DNA of 64,000 nucleotides, from assembly GCF_009933255.1 (NCBI RefSeq), contig NZ_MAEI01000010.1, positions 1 to 64,000 on the forward strand, read 5' to 3'. The notes under the pieces are model-generated. The model saw only the letters and a list, made by a program, of their open reading frames with translations, was not told the DNA's origin and ran no database searches. Below are positions 1 to 9,060 of this stretch, in pieces (position 1 is the stretch's first letter; every line of letters begins with the position of its first letter). This DNA comes from Enterococcus diestrammenae. GTDB taxonomy: Bacteria > Bacillota > Bacilli > Lactobacillales > Enterococcaceae. The translations under genes were made by a program, and so were the position numbers.

Positions 1-25
1 TTACCTTAATACGAGAAAGGAGCAA

Positions 26-472
26 GTGGGAGTGAAATTCAAAGACTTTGCCAAAAAAAGTCGGCTGAAGCCATGGGACTTACCCATCTTGCTTTTATTG
101 GTAATTGCTAGTTTCGTGCCTTTATTGGTTTTCGGTGTCACCCGGCCTGATCCTGTCGTGAAAAATGACGGGACGGTGGCTAAAGCCCAACGAATAGCCA
201 TTTTACGAGTAGACGGCGTGGAAAAACAGCGTTGGACGTTGGAAAAAGGTGCCAAATCCACCGAATATCGTTACGAAGATGCTGACGGTGACTACAATAT
301 TATCGAATTTAAAGATGGCGCGGCTCGTATCAAAGAAGCCAACTGTGGCGACCAAATTTGCGTGCGCCAAGGCTGGATTTACAAAGACGGCCAAACCATC
401 GTCTGCCTGCCTCATAAACTTGTGGTGGAGATTGCCGACCAGACAGGAGGTGCCGACGATCTGATTTATTAG
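26..472 (+). CDS. eetA: NusG domain II membrane protein of the extracellular electron transfer module
   Basis: The protein has 148 residues, with one N-terminal membrane segment (about residues 18-40) and an exported NusG-II type domain. That domain ends in a CGDQIC...GQTIVCLPHKLVVEI pattern, where the paired cysteines are visible. The GTG start follows a GAAAGGAG ribosome binding site. The order NusG-II protein, Gx-transporter protein, prenyl synthase matches the EetA-EetB-DmkB end of the Listeria and Enterococcus flavin-based electron transfer locus. EetA is thought to help pass electrons from membrane quinone to surface flavoproteins. The upstream ndh, pplA and apbE genes would lie left of the window and cannot be seen. 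The gene name rests on context plus domain. Confidence 0.75.
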   Translation: MGVKFKDFAKKSRLKPWDLPILLLLVIASFVPLLVFGVTRPDPVVKNDGTVAKAQRIAILRVDGVEKQRWTLEKGAKSTEYRYEDADGDYNIIEFKDGAARIKEANCGDQICVRQGWIYKDGQTIVCLPHKLVVEIADQTGGADDLIY

Positions 473-491
473 TTTTTCTGATCGTCTGACC

Positions 492-1049
492 ATGGACAAA
501 AATCGACGCCTGATTTTTATTGCATTGCTGGTGGCTCAAGGGGTAGTCATCGGCCTGATTGAAAATATGATTCCGTATCCCTTCGCCTTTGCTCCTGGCG
601 CCAAACTGGGGCTTTCCAACTTGATCACCATCATCGCTATCTTTACCATGCCCAAAAAGGACAGCTTCACTTTGGTCTGGATGCGCCTGATTTTGACTAC
701 TTTGCTAGGTGGTACCACTAGCACCTTTTTATACAGTATGAGTGGTGCTATGCTCAGCTACGGCGGGATGCTTTTGGTAAAAACGCTTGGTCCCAAACGT
801 GTCAGTATCATTGGCATCAGTGCTACCGGTGGTTTTTTGCACAATGTGGGCCAACTGGTGACCGCTTCTGTCATCGCCGGTTCGGCAAATGTCATGCTTT
901 ACCTACCGATTTTGAGCTTTCTTGGTATTTTATCGGGATTAGCCATCGGTATTGCCGCCAACTTTCTCTTGGTGCGGGTCGATACCCTGCGCCGGTTCCA
1001 ACTGGATTATGAGCGCCAGAGTCATAAAGACCACTGGTACCTCAACTAG
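492..1049 (+). CDS. eetB: Gx transporter family membrane protein (heptaprenyl diphosphate synthase component I-like)
   Basis: The 185-residue protein is hydrophobic with about five membrane segments. Its Gly-rich start, 'FAFAPGAKLGLSNLITI', is typical of the Gx transporter / Hpre_diP_synt_I family. It lies 19 bp after eetA and 53 bp before the prenyl synthase gene, so the three are probably one transcript. The ribosome binding site is weak, which may mean translational coupling to eetA. In Listeria the equivalent protein (EetB) is required for extracellular electron transfer; the biochemical role is unsettled. The older family name, prenyl synthase component I, may reflect only its neighbour. 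Confidence 0.75.
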   Translation: MDKNRRLIFIALLVAQGVVIGLIENMIPYPFAFAPGAKLGLSNLITIIAIFTMPKKDSFTLVWMRLILTTLLGGTTSTFLYSMSGAMLSYGGMLLVKTLGPKRVSIIGISATGGFLHNVGQLVTASVIAGSANVMLYLPILSFLGILSGLAIGIAANFLLVRVDTLRRFQLDYERQSHKDHWYLN

Positions 1050-1102
1050 TCCTACCCTGCCTCACTACAACCGCAAAAGTTTACCAGAACAAGGAGACTA
1101 CT

Positions 1103-2089
1103 ATGAAACTTCATCCTATTTGGCAAGAATATCCTGATCTCCAGCCAGAACTAGCCAAAACACTGGATTTGATGGAAAACAGCGTCAAATTAAAAAACAA
1201 ACCCGTCGAAATTGCTGTCATGGAAATGGTTCACGCTGGCGGCAAATTGCTACGCCCAGCTTATCAGTTACTCTTTTCTCGCTTTGGTCCTGACCAAGAC
1301 CGGGAAAAAGCCGTGGCGTTGGCGGCATCCATCGAAATGCTACACACCGCTACGTTGATTCACGATGACATCGTAGACGAAGCCGATCTGCGGCGCAACT
1401 TGCCGACAATCGCGGCCCGCTTTGGTAATGATGTGGCAGTCTATGCTGGCGATTACCTCTTTGTCTGCTGTTTCAAGCTATTAGCCGATTACGCTGGTTC
1501 CTTGCGCAGTTTGCAACTGAACTCCCGTAGCATGGAAAAAATCCTCAATGGCGAACTCGGCCAAATGGATCGCCGCTATGATTTAACCATGACTGTCGAC
1601 CAATATTTGGAAAATATTTCTGGCAAAACTGCCGAACTTTTCGCTCTTAGCTGTACCGTGGGCCCTTTAGAAAGTGGGGCCTCAGAAAAATTTGCCAAAG
1701 AATGCGCCCAGATTGGTCTAAATATCGGCATCGCCTTCCAGATTATCGACGACATCTTGGATTATAGCCAAGACGCTACTGCTATCGGCAAACCGGTCTT
1801 AGAAGACGTGCGCCAAGGGGTATACTCCCTTCCACTATTGCTGGCTCTGGAAAAAGGTCGCTCAGAACTGACTCCTTTCTTACAGAAAAAGGACGCGATG
1901 ACTACCGCGGATAGCCAAGCAGTCTACCGCCTCGTCCAACAATATGACGGTGTCGCTCGTGCCCACCAAATGGCCACTCGTTACACCGATAAGGCCCTAA
2001 AAGCCATCCGCAAACTCCCGGCTGACGCTGCCGATACCCGCGGCGAACTTGAGCAGTTGACCCTACGAATTTTAGGACGGAAAAATTGA
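1103..2089 (+). CDS. dmkB: Polyprenyl diphosphate synthase (demethylmenaquinone side chain)
   Basis: The 328-residue protein is a trans-prenyltransferase of the IspA/HepT fold. Both Asp-rich metal sites are present: LIHDDIVDEADLRR near residue 90 and IIDDILDYS near residue 215. The family condenses IPP units on an allylic primer to make the long isoprenoid tail of (demethyl)menaquinone. A good AAGGAGA ribosome binding site lies 7 bp before ATG. Position after eetB suggests it supplies the quinone of the electron transfer chain. The product chain length cannot be read with certainty. A strong terminator follows directly. Confidence 0.85.
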   Translation: MKLHPIWQEYPDLQPELAKTLDLMENSVKLKNKPVEIAVMEMVHAGGKLLRPAYQLLFSRFGPDQDREKAVALAASIEMLHTATLIHDDIVDEADLRRNLPTIAARFGNDVAVYAGDYLFVCCFKLLADYAGSLRSLQLNSRSMEKILNGELGQMDRRYDLTMTVDQYLENISGKTAELFALSCTVGPLESGASEKFAKECAQIGLNIGIAFQIIDDILDYSQDATAIGKPVLEDVRQGVYSLPLLLALEKGRSELTPFLQKKDAMTTADSQAVYRLVQQYDGVARAHQMATRYTDKALKAIRKLPADAADTRGELEQLTLRILGRKN

Positions 2090-2100
2090 TCCATGAATCG

Positions 2101-2151
2101 AAAAAGACCGTTACCAGCTGCTTACTCTAAACAGTTGGTAACGGTCTTTTT
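2101..2151 (+). terminator. Rho-independent terminator of the eet/dmkB operon
   Basis: The arms AAAAAGACCGTTACCAG and TTGGTAACGGTCTTTTT form a long stem followed by a T run, 12 bp after the dmkB stop. Confidence 0.9.
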
Positions 2152-2294
2152 GAATTGGTTTGATTGAAAAATCGAGGGCTTTCCCCTGTCAAAGCAGGGT
2201 ATCCTAACAACAAGCAATAAAGTGTCTGACGATGGTGATCCTCGAAAGCGAGGTGGCGCGTATTTACTTCGTTACCGTCCACCACTCACGCAAG

Positions 2295-3218
2295 TTACAA
2301 CCCCAACTCATCATCCAGTAAATCCTGCACCCGTTTCAACTCGTCATCAGAAACATCTTGATAGCTAATTCCGTTGAGCATGAAGCCTTCTCCCTGCATC
2401 TGATCAGTCTTCACGGTGGTGAAAGCTTCTCGATAATCCAAGGCGATAGTCTGCATATTGCTAAAGCTCATGTCGGTTTTGACATTGGTTTCCATAGCTT
2501 CTAAGACTTCTTGATACTTGGTGATGCCCTCCATGGACACTAGCTTGTTCACGACACCAATCACGATTTCCCGCTGCCGTTCTTGTCGGCCGTAGTCGCC
2601 ATTAGGGTCTTCCTTACGCATCCGGGAGTAAGCCAAAGCTTCATCCCCGTCCAAGGTAATCTTGCCCTCATTGAAGGTGTAGTCATCTTGGGTAAACGCC
2701 GCATCGTTAGTGACGGTGATCCCCCCTACCGCGTCTACCAATTCCTTCAGCCCTTTCATATTAATGGCCACGTAATGATCGATAGGGATATCGAGATAGT
2801 TTTCCACCGTCGCCATAGACATCGCCGCGCCACCAAAAGCGTAGGCATGATTAATCTTATCTTCGGCATTATTTTCATGTCCGATAATCGGCACATAAGT
2901 ATCCCGGGCAATGCTCACCAGCGTCGTCTGCTTATCCTGAGGGTTGACGGTGGCCACCATCATCGTATCCGAACGGCCTTGTTCGGTCCGGCCCAAATCG
3001 CCAGTATCAATCCCCAGCAACAACACCGAAAACGCCTCTTGTTTACTCAAATCCACCGCTGTATCTCGGGCTGAATCCTCCCGTTTCACGGATTCATAGG
3101 TCTCATTCATCGAGCCTTTCACATCGAAGTACACCTTGGCACCAAATCCCACCACAGCAACGACTAACACCACAAGCACGGCGACAATTCCTAAGATAAT
3201 CTTCTTTCCTCTAGACAA
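2295..3218 (-). CDS. LytR-CpsA-Psr (LCP) family cell wall protein
   Basis: LCP enzymes transfer undecaprenyl-linked polymers such as teichoic acid or capsule to peptidoglycan outside the membrane. The protein has a short cytoplasmic stretch, one membrane helix (IILGIVAVLVVLVVAVVGF), then the LCP domain. Typical motifs are visible: LLLGIDTGD, GRSDTMMVATV, SIARDTYVPI and ALAYSRMRKED, which include the phosphate-contacting Asp and Arg residues. The TTG at 3218 is preferred because an AAGTGGGGA site sits 6 bp before it; an upstream TTG at 3245 would add nine residues. It is a single gene, convergent with dmkB. Confidence 0.85.
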   Translation of the reverse strand: MSRGKKIILGIVAVLVVLVVAVVGFGAKVYFDVKGSMNETYESVKREDSARDTAVDLSKQEAFSVLLLGIDTGDLGRTEQGRSDTMMVATVNPQDKQTTLVSIARDTYVPIIGHENNAEDKINHAYAFGGAAMSMATVENYLDIPIDHYVAINMKGLKELVDAVGGITVTNDAAFTQDDYTFNEGKITLDGDEALAYSRMRKEDPNGDYGRQERQREIVIGVVNKLVSMEGITKYQEVLEAMETNVKTDMSFSNMQTIALDYREAFTTVKTDQMQGEGFMLNGISYQDVSDDELKRVQDLLDDELGL

Positions 3219-3385
3219 GGCAAATCCCCACTTTCGCTGGAACAAAAGAAATACGCCTTTGTTCCGGTTCTTTTATAGGTCAAATCATAGCATTTCCAAT
3301 TCCGATATCAAAATTTTCGTCGGTTTTTCAGGAGGATTTTCGGGAAACTCAAGGAATTGTTTAGAATTAAAACCCATTGGCAAAA

Positions 3386-3421
3386 TAAAAAAGACCCTCC
3401 GCACACTGCAGAGAGCCTCTA
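3386..3421 (-). terminator. Terminator after deoD
   Basis: Read on the minus strand, AGAGGCTCTCTGC pairs with GCGGAGGGTCTTT when G-U pairs are allowed, and a T-rich stretch follows. It lies 23 bp past the deoD stop. Confidence 0.75.
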
Positions 3422-3443
3422 TTTCTTCAAGCGCTAAATTCAT

Positions 3444-4151
3444 TTACCCCGCGATCACCGTCTCCAAGCCAACTTCAATCATTTCATTGAAAGTCGTTTG
3501 GCGTTCTTCGGCGGTGGTTTCTTCGCCGGTGATGATGTGGTCACTGACGGTGCAGATGGCCAAGGCTTGGACATGGTATTTAGCTGCTAGATAGTACATA
3601 GCTGCCGCTTCCATTTCCACACCCAAGACGCCGAGATCCGCCAATTGCAAGGTTTCCGTCATGTCGTCTTTGTAGAAAGTATCTTCTGACAAGAGGTTGC
3701 CGACATGGGTAGTAAAGCCTTTTTCTTTGGCGATTTCATAGGCTTTTAATAACAAATCAAAATCAGCAATTGGTGGGTAGTGGAAGGTTTGAAAATTCTT
3801 TTGGACCAAAGAGGAGCTAGTGGCTGCCGCTTGACCAATCACCAAATCGCGGACGTGGACAGCTTCAGATATTGCCCCACAGGTTCCCACGCGAATCAAT
3901 TTTTTGACACCATAAGAGTTGATTAACTCATGAATATAAATACTAGCAGAAGGCATCCCCATCCCAGTTCCCTGCACGGAAACTCGCTCACCTTTGTAAA
4001 TCCCGGTGAAGCCCAGCATACCCCGGACTTCATTGTAGCAGATAGGATCTTCCAAAAAATTTTCCGCAATGTATTTGGCCCGCAATGGATCGCCAGGCAA
4101 CAAGATTTTATCGGCGATTTCGCCTTCTCTCGCACCGATGTGTACGCTCAT
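3444..4151 (-). CDS. deoD: Purine nucleoside phosphorylase, DeoD type
   Basis: The enzyme splits purine (deoxy)nucleosides with phosphate into free base and (deoxy)ribose-1-phosphate in the cytosol. At 235 residues it has the hexameric DeoD length and motifs: [21 protein letters not shown] at the N-terminus, '[16 protein letters not shown]', 'RVGTCGAI', '[13 protein letters not shown]' and the catalytic Asp in 'TVSDHI'. It is the last gene of the deoB-punA-deoD group and lies 23 bp after punA. A second, unrelated PNP (punA) is adjacent, so the cell has both hexameric and trimeric types. Confidence 0.93.
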   Translation of the reverse strand: MSVHIGAREGEIADKILLPGDPLRAKYIAENFLEDPICYNEVRGMLGFTGIYKGERVSVQGTGMGMPSASIYIHELINSYGVKKLIRVGTCGAISEAVHVRDLVIGQAAATSSSLVQKNFQTFHYPPIADFDLLLKAYEIAKEKGFTTHVGNLLSEDTFYKDDMTETLQLADLGVLGVEMEAAAMYYLAAKYHVQALAICTVSDHIITGEETTAEERQTTFNEMIEVGLETVIAG

Positions 4152-4174
4152 GATTTTCCCTCATTTCAATGATT

Positions 4175-4993
4175 TTATAATGCTGCTAAAGTCTTCTTCA
4201 CCAAATCTTTGAATTCACCCTTCACTCGTTCGGTGGTAGCCACGACTTCTTCATGGTTTAAGTTGGCCTGCATACCAGCTGCTAGGTTCGTAATACAAGA
4301 AATCCCCAGCACTTTGAGGCCACAATGAGCGGCGACGATGACTTCTGGCACAGTGGACATTCCCACAGCATCTGCGCCGATTCCCCGAGCAAAGCGGATT
4401 TCCGCTGGGGTTTCATAGGTCGGTCCGGAAAAGCCCATGTAGACGCCTTCTTGCAAATGAAGACCATTTGCCGCACCTACTTCTTTGGCGACTTCTTGAT
4501 AAGCTGGCGTATAGGCGTTGCTCATATCTGGGAAGCGGGGACCGATTTCGTCATCATTTGGCCCAATCAACGGGTTGGTACCCGTAAAATTGATTTGGTC
4601 GGTAATCAACATCAGATCTCCTGGGGCAAAGCTTTCGTTCACCCCGCCACAGGCATTGGTTACTACCATGGAATGGGCACCTAAAGCTTTCATCACCCGT
4701 ACCGGATAGGTCACCGTCTGCATCGAGTGCCCTTCGTAAAAGTGGAAACGCCCCTGCATCGCAAGGACTTTTTTACCGGAAAGCGTGCCGTAGACTAGCT
4801 GGCCGGCATGTCCCACCACCGTGGATACAGGAAAATGGGGAATTTCGTGGTAAGGCACCACGACTTTGTCTTCAATTTCATCTGCTAATTCTCCCAAGCC
4901 AGAGCCTAGAATCAGACCAAATTCCACTGGTCCAACACCGGCTGCTTGGATAAACGCGCTCGTTTCTTGAATGGCTAATTTTAATTCCGTCAT
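4175..4993 (-). CDS. punA: Purine nucleoside phosphorylase, trimeric PunA/PNP I type
   Basis: Phosphorolysis of guanosine, inosine and their deoxy forms. About 272 residues from the start used here. Family motifs include GLILGSGLGELAD (phosphate loop), PHFPVSTVVGHAG, 'MQGRFHFYEGH', 'VTNACGGVN', 'GPTYETPAEI' and 'VGMSTVPEVIVAAHCG'. The ATG at 4993 is chosen because a GGAGG site lies 5 bp ahead; a start 33 bp further upstream lacks one. It lies between deoB and deoD in one transcript. Confidence 0.92.
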   Translation of the reverse strand: MTELKLAIQETSAFIQAAGVGPVEFGLILGSGLGELADEIEDKVVVPYHEIPHFPVSTVVGHAGQLVYGTLSGKKVLAMQGRFHFYEGHSMQTVTYPVRVMKALGAHSMVVTNACGGVNESFAPGDLMLITDQINFTGTNPLIGPNDDEIGPRFPDMSNAYTPAYQEVAKEVGAANGLHLQEGVYMGFSGPTYETPAEIRFARGIGADAVGMSTVPEVIVAAHCGLKVLGISCITNLAAGMQANLNHEEVVATTERVKGEFKDLVKKTLAAL

Positions 4994-5040
4994 AGAATCC
5001 TCCAAATAGTATTGGCATTCGGTCACAGGACTAATGCCGC

Positions 5041-6207
5041 TTATTTCAAATCTGCCAAAAAGCTCTTGCCGTTTTCGGTAGCTGGTACGCCAAAGTTTTC
5101 GGCGATGGTGGCTGCGATATCCGAGTAGAACCCTTGTGGCAATGCCCCTTGCTCTTTCATTTGCTTGCTGTAAGCCAGCAATGGCACATACTCACGAGTG
5201 TGGTCAGTCCCTGGGAAAGTCGGATCGTTACCGTGGTCAGCAGTGATCAACAACAGATCATCTTCAGCCATGGCATCGATTAACTCTGGTAGGCGCAAAT
5301 CGAATTCCTCGATGGCGTGAGCATAACCCACCACATCCCGGCGATGACCAAACAAGGCATCAAAGTCCACCAAGTTCGTAAAGCTCATACCATCGAAGTC
5401 TTTTTTCATGACTTCCAACAATTTGTCCACACCGTCCATATTACTCTTCGTGCGGATAGCTTCGGTAATACCTTGACCATTGAAGATATCGTTGATTTTA
5501 CCCACCGCAATCACGTCTTTACCGTTGTCTTTCAAGGAATCTAAAACCGTCTTGCCAAATGGATCCAACGCATAGTCATGACGATTAGACGTCCGTGTGA
5601 AGTTGCCTGGTTCGCCAACGTAAGGGCGGGCGATAATCCGTCCAATCATGTACGGATCGTCTTTAGTAATGTCTCGAACATATTGGCAAATGCGATACAA
5701 TTCGTCTAACGGAATAATGTCTTCGTGAGCGGCAATTTGCAACACAGGATCAGCAGAAGTATAGACGATTAAGTCACCGGTTTTCATTTGGTGTTCGCCG
5801 TAATCATTGATGACTTCCGTCCCAGAATACGGCTTGTTGCAGACAATTTTGCGACCAGAAAAGTCTTCAATTTGCTTCAATAACTCATCAGGAAAGCCTT
5901 CTGGGAACACGCGAAACGGGGTTTTGATGTCCAAGCCCATGATTTCCCAGTGACCGGTCATGGTATCTTTACCGACAGAGATTTCTTCCAGTTTGGTCGC
6001 ATAGCCGTCATGACCATTGACTGCTAAAACGCCTTCTAACGGGCGAATCGTCCCCAAACCTAGTTGCTCTAGATGAGGAATGTTCAACCCAGCTTCTTTG
6101 GCAATATGGCCCAAAGTATCGGACCCGACATCACCAAATTTGTCCGCGTCCGGTGCTTCACCGATCCCGACAGAATCCATTACGATCAAATGTACACGTT
6201 TAAACAT
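5041..6207 (-). CDS. deoB: Phosphopentomutase
   Basis: Converts (deoxy)ribose-1-phosphate to the 5-phosphate, linking the phosphorylases here to DeoC. At 388 residues it is full length for the alkaline phosphatase superfamily enzyme. Metal-binding motifs are visible: [12 protein letters not shown] near the start, [21 protein letters not shown], and [21 protein letters not shown] near the end. The preceding 745 bp hold two structured repeats and the terminator of the ABC permease gene, so deoB probably starts its own transcript with punA and deoD. Confidence 0.95.
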   Translation of the reverse strand: MFKRVHLIVMDSVGIGEAPDADKFGDVGSDTLGHIAKEAGLNIPHLEQLGLGTIRPLEGVLAVNGHDGYATKLEEISVGKDTMTGHWEIMGLDIKTPFRVFPEGFPDELLKQIEDFSGRKIVCNKPYSGTEVINDYGEHQMKTGDLIVYTSADPVLQIAAHEDIIPLDELYRICQYVRDITKDDPYMIGRIIARPYVGEPGNFTRTSNRHDYALDPFGKTVLDSLKDNGKDVIAVGKINDIFNGQGITEAIRTKSNMDGVDKLLEVMKKDFDGMSFTNLVDFDALFGHRRDVVGYAHAIEEFDLRLPELIDAMAEDDLLLITADHGNDPTFPGTDHTREYVPLLAYSKQMKEQGALPQGFYSDIAATIAENFGVPATENGKSFLADLK

Positions 6208-6328
6208 AATTGAATAACCTCTTTCCTTTTTATTAACATTGGTTTTTCCTACACTTCTATCCTACAAAAAATCCACCAAAAACTCCCGTCTAAACCATTG
6301 TGAGGTGGTTGAATCTTTTGGTGATGAT

Positions 6329-6522
6329 GGGTTGGGCTTGCTTCCGGTAGAGGGTAGGTGTGGCAGTGGGACCGTAAAATGCCAAACGTGAAGCGTGTTT
6401 GTCATTTTACTTGTCGAAGTCAAACTTGTTGTAAGTCCAACAAAATCGTTGGACAACAACAAGTAATTCCTCGATCATCCTTGGCACTGCGACACCTACC
6501 TCTACCTCCAGCAAGCCCAACC
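6329..6522 (+). repeat. Structured intergenic repeat, copy A
   Basis: About 194 bp of non-coding DNA bounded by imperfect inverted arms of about 40 bp (GGGTTGGGCTTGC... and ...GCAAGCCCAACC). Inside, a conserved core starts with GGGACCG and AAAATGCCAAA. Two hairpins follow: TAAAATGcCAAAC with GTTTGtCATTTTA at 6375-6409, and ACTTGTTGT with ACAACAAGT at 6424-6464. The second encloses a further stem, GTCCAAC/GTTGGAC. The same core occurs in copies B to E with different but still complementary stem sequences. Confidence 0.85.
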
Positions 6523-6612
6523 TTCACCCAGTAAGACTCAATCTCTCTACAATGGAACAAGGTTTTCTTCTCTTGTCCGCCAAGTATTTTTTGGCTAGAA
6601 ATCCACCTGTCG

Positions 6613-6836
6613 CGGAAAATGGTGACATTTGGCGCAGTAGGATTGGTATGACAGTAGCTTTAAGGATGTCAGGCAAATTACTTAGAGTTAGTGGCGCCTG
6701 CGACACTTACTCTAAGTTTGCGACTGCAAGGAAAATGACAAACACGCTTTGCCGTTTGGCATTTGCCGGTCTAGCTACCATCATGCCCAATCCTACGAAG
6801 CCAAATGTCGGCAGTTTACTCCACACCCATTTCCCA
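6613..6836 (-). repeat. Structured intergenic repeat, copy B
   Basis: Same family as copy A in the opposite orientation, with a different outer arm sequence (GAAAATGGTGACATTTGG... and its imperfect complement ending near 6836). The core hairpin is ACTTAGAGT (6680-6688) with ACTCTAAGT (6709-6717). The second hairpin is AAATGaCAAAC with GTTTGgCATTT at 6733-6764. The right arm carries a short insertion. The element ends about 12 bp before the terminator at 6849. Confidence 0.85.
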
Positions 6837-6848
6837 ATTCACAAAAAT

Positions 6849-6891
6849 CAGGGCGGGACAAAGACACATTGTCCCATAGTCCCACCCTTAA
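6849..6891 (-). terminator. Terminator after the nucleoside permease gene
   Basis: Minus strand: AGGGTGGGAC and GTCCCGCCCT form the stem, and TGATTTTTGTG follows. It lies about 60 bp past the permease stop at 6953 and beside repeat B. Confidence 0.75.
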
Positions 6892-6952
6892 CAGATGCCA
6901 GGCCAGCGTTGCCCTCCCTGTAAAAATTGGCTGGGCAGCTGATGTCTAGCGT

Positions 6953-7909
6953 TTATTTTGATTTGATATAGTTGGTGCCGTTTGCCTTTGGACCAGAAGC
7001 TTTCCCCAAGAAGAGCACCAAGACGATGATCGTCAACAAATACGGTGCTGCTTGGAGATACGCTGATGGAATGGAGGAAATGACTGGCAAATCAGCACCG
7101 GCAATACTGATATTTTGAGCAAAGCCGAAGAAGATTGCAGCCCCCATCACTCCTAGTGGATTCCATTTACCAAAAATCATCGCTGCCATCGAGATAAACC
7201 CTTGGCCGGCAATGGTGGTAATGGAGAACTGACCGGTAATGGATTGGGCAAAGACTGCCCCGCCCATGCCGCCTAAGAATCCGGAAATCAAGACCCCGGA
7301 GTAACGCATAGCATACACATTGATCCCCAAAGTATCCGCGGCCTGTGGGTGTTCCCCCACTGAGCGCAAGCGCAAGCCAAACTTGGTTTTGAAGATGACG
7401 AACCAAGCAAAGATAGCGATCAAAATCCCACAATAGGCTGGTAGAAACGTATTTTTAAACATGATGCGTCCAATCACTGGGATATCTGACAAAATAGGAA
7501 TGGAAGCATAGCTAAGGCGGCGGCTGATAATATCTGTTTGGCCACGGCCATCAAACATGACTTTCACCAAGAAAACCATCAACGGCGGCGCCAACATATT
7601 CATCACTGTACCGCTGATGATATGATCCGCTCGGAAATTAATCGTTGCTACCGCATGAAGCAAGGCAAAGACGACGCCCGCCAAGCCCCCTACCAAAATC
7701 CCTAGCCACGGGGTCCAGGAACCAAAAGAACTTGCGTAGTTCAAGTTAAAGACGATGGCCGTAAAAGCCCCCACCACCATGATTCCTTCCAAACCCACAT
7801 TGACAATTCCGCTACGCTCAGAGAAAACTCCTCCAAGGGCAGTCAAAATCAACGGGGTGGAGTAGATCAAGGTTTGGGTAAAAATCGATGCAATTTGATT
7901 GATATCCAT
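6953..7909 (-). CDS. nupQ: Nucleoside ABC transporter permease (NupQ/YufQ type)
   Basis: The 318-residue protein has about eight to nine membrane segments. It belongs to the branched-chain amino acid/ribose-like permease family (BPD_transp_2), with 'TALGGVFSERSGIVNVGLEGIMVVGAF' near the N-terminus and 'RSVGEHPQAADTLGINV' as the cytoplasmic coupling loop. Its ATG overlaps the stop of the preceding permease by one base (TAATG), showing translational coupling. With the second permease, the double ATPase and the BMP lipoprotein it forms one nucleoside importer. The symbol follows the Bacillus nupNOPQ naming by homology. Confidence 0.88.
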   Translation of the reverse strand: MDINQIASIFTQTLIYSTPLILTALGGVFSERSGIVNVGLEGIMVVGAFTAIVFNLNYASSFGSWTPWLGILVGGLAGVVFALLHAVATINFRADHIISGTVMNMLAPPLMVFLVKVMFDGRGQTDIISRRLSYASIPILSDIPVIGRIMFKNTFLPAYCGILIAIFAWFVIFKTKFGLRLRSVGEHPQAADTLGINVYAMRYSGVLISGFLGGMGGAVFAQSITGQFSITTIAGQGFISMAAMIFGKWNPLGVMGAAIFFGFAQNISIAGADLPVISSIPSAYLQAAPYLLTIIVLVLFLGKASGPKANGTNYIKSK

Positions 7910-9060
7910 TAGAGCACCCCTCCTTCTTGGTCTTGCTCTGAAGGTTTCGTTTCAATTTCTTCCACAATTGCCACTTCTTTTTTACCTCCGAAGAATTTTG
8001 CCAAGAGGTAGCGAATGACAAAACTAATCCCTACAAAGAAGATGATAATAGCGATATCCACGTCCACCAACTCAGAAGGAATATTGACCATCTGCATGCC
8101 GGCGCCACCTAGCTTCAAGACACTAAACAAAAGCGATGACAGTAAGATACCGATGGAACCCCCACCACCTAGTAAGGAGACGGCCATCCCATCAAAACCG
8201 ATACTCAAGGAAGCGTGTTGGGCCACGAAGTTTTGGAAAGTCCCTAAACCATAAACCACACCACCAAGACCAGCTAACAAACCAGAAATAACCATGGAAA
8301 CGATGATCGTCCGTTTACTACTCATCCCAGCATACTCAGACGCATCTGGATTCAGCCCCACCGAACGAATTTCATAACCAAGGGTGGTTTTTTTCATCAT
8401 AAACCAGACCAACACTAAAAATAGCAAGGCCAAGAAAAAGCCGATATTTAGCCGAGAATTATTGGAAATACTCCGCAAAAAGTCCGTCTGTAACATGGCA
8501 TTTTGCCCGACCAAGTTGGTAACCCCTTTATTGGAGATGAATTTTTCCGGCATCACATCATTGACCATATGACTCGTCAGATACAATAGGATATAGTTCA
8601 TCATAATCGTGACGATCACTTCGCTAGTACCAAAGAATGCCCGGAGAATCCCCGGAATCGCCCCAGCCAAAGCACCGGCTAAAGCACCGGCAACTAAAGC
8701 CACCGTCACCGCTAACGGTTTTGGTGTATCTGGTAAGGACAAAGCAACCCAGACGCTGGCAATCCAGCCACAAAGTGCTTGCCCCGAAAGCCCGATATTG
8801 AAAAAACCGGCAGAGTTGGCGATAGAAAAGCCTAATGCGGTAAAGATTAAGGGGCCGGCTGTCACAAAAATTTCCCCGATGTTCCGAGGGTTTATCTGTT
8901 GGGTCTGAGGATTGATAAAGACCGTCTTAAACATCTGACTATAGCCCTGTAGCGGATCATAACCAAACGCCGCCATGATAATCCCACCAAGGATAAAGCC
9001 TAAAATGACCGCGATGATTGGCACCAAAATATTACGAATGGTCTCACTCCGATTATTCAT
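7909..9060 (-). CDS. nupP: Nucleoside ABC transporter permease (NupP/YufP type)
   Basis: About 383 residues with around ten membrane segments. The coupling loop 'RSVGLNPDASEYAGM' mirrors the one in the neighbouring permease, so the two form the heterodimeric channel. The ATG at 9060 overlaps the last codons of the ATPase gene, with GGTGAGGG as ribosome binding site. A charged C-terminal tail of about 25 residues (rich in E and K) is extra compared with the sister permease. Confidence 0.87.
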   Translation of the reverse strand: MNNRSETIRNILVPIIAVILGFILGGIIMAAFGYDPLQGYSQMFKTVFINPQTQQINPRNIGEIFVTAGPLIFTALGFSIANSAGFFNIGLSGQALCGWIASVWVALSLPDTPKPLAVTVALVAGALAGALAGAIPGILRAFFGTSEVIVTIMMNYILLYLTSHMVNDVMPEKFISNKGVTNLVGQNAMLQTDFLRSISNNSRLNIGFFLALLFLVLVWFMMKKTTLGYEIRSVGLNPDASEYAGMSSKRTIIVSMVISGLLAGLGGVVYGLGTFQNFVAQHASLSIGFDGMAVSLLGGGGSIGILLSSLLFSVLKLGGAGMQMVNIPSELVDVDIAIIIFFVGISFVIRYLLAKFFGGKKEVAIVEEIETKPSEQDQEGGVL

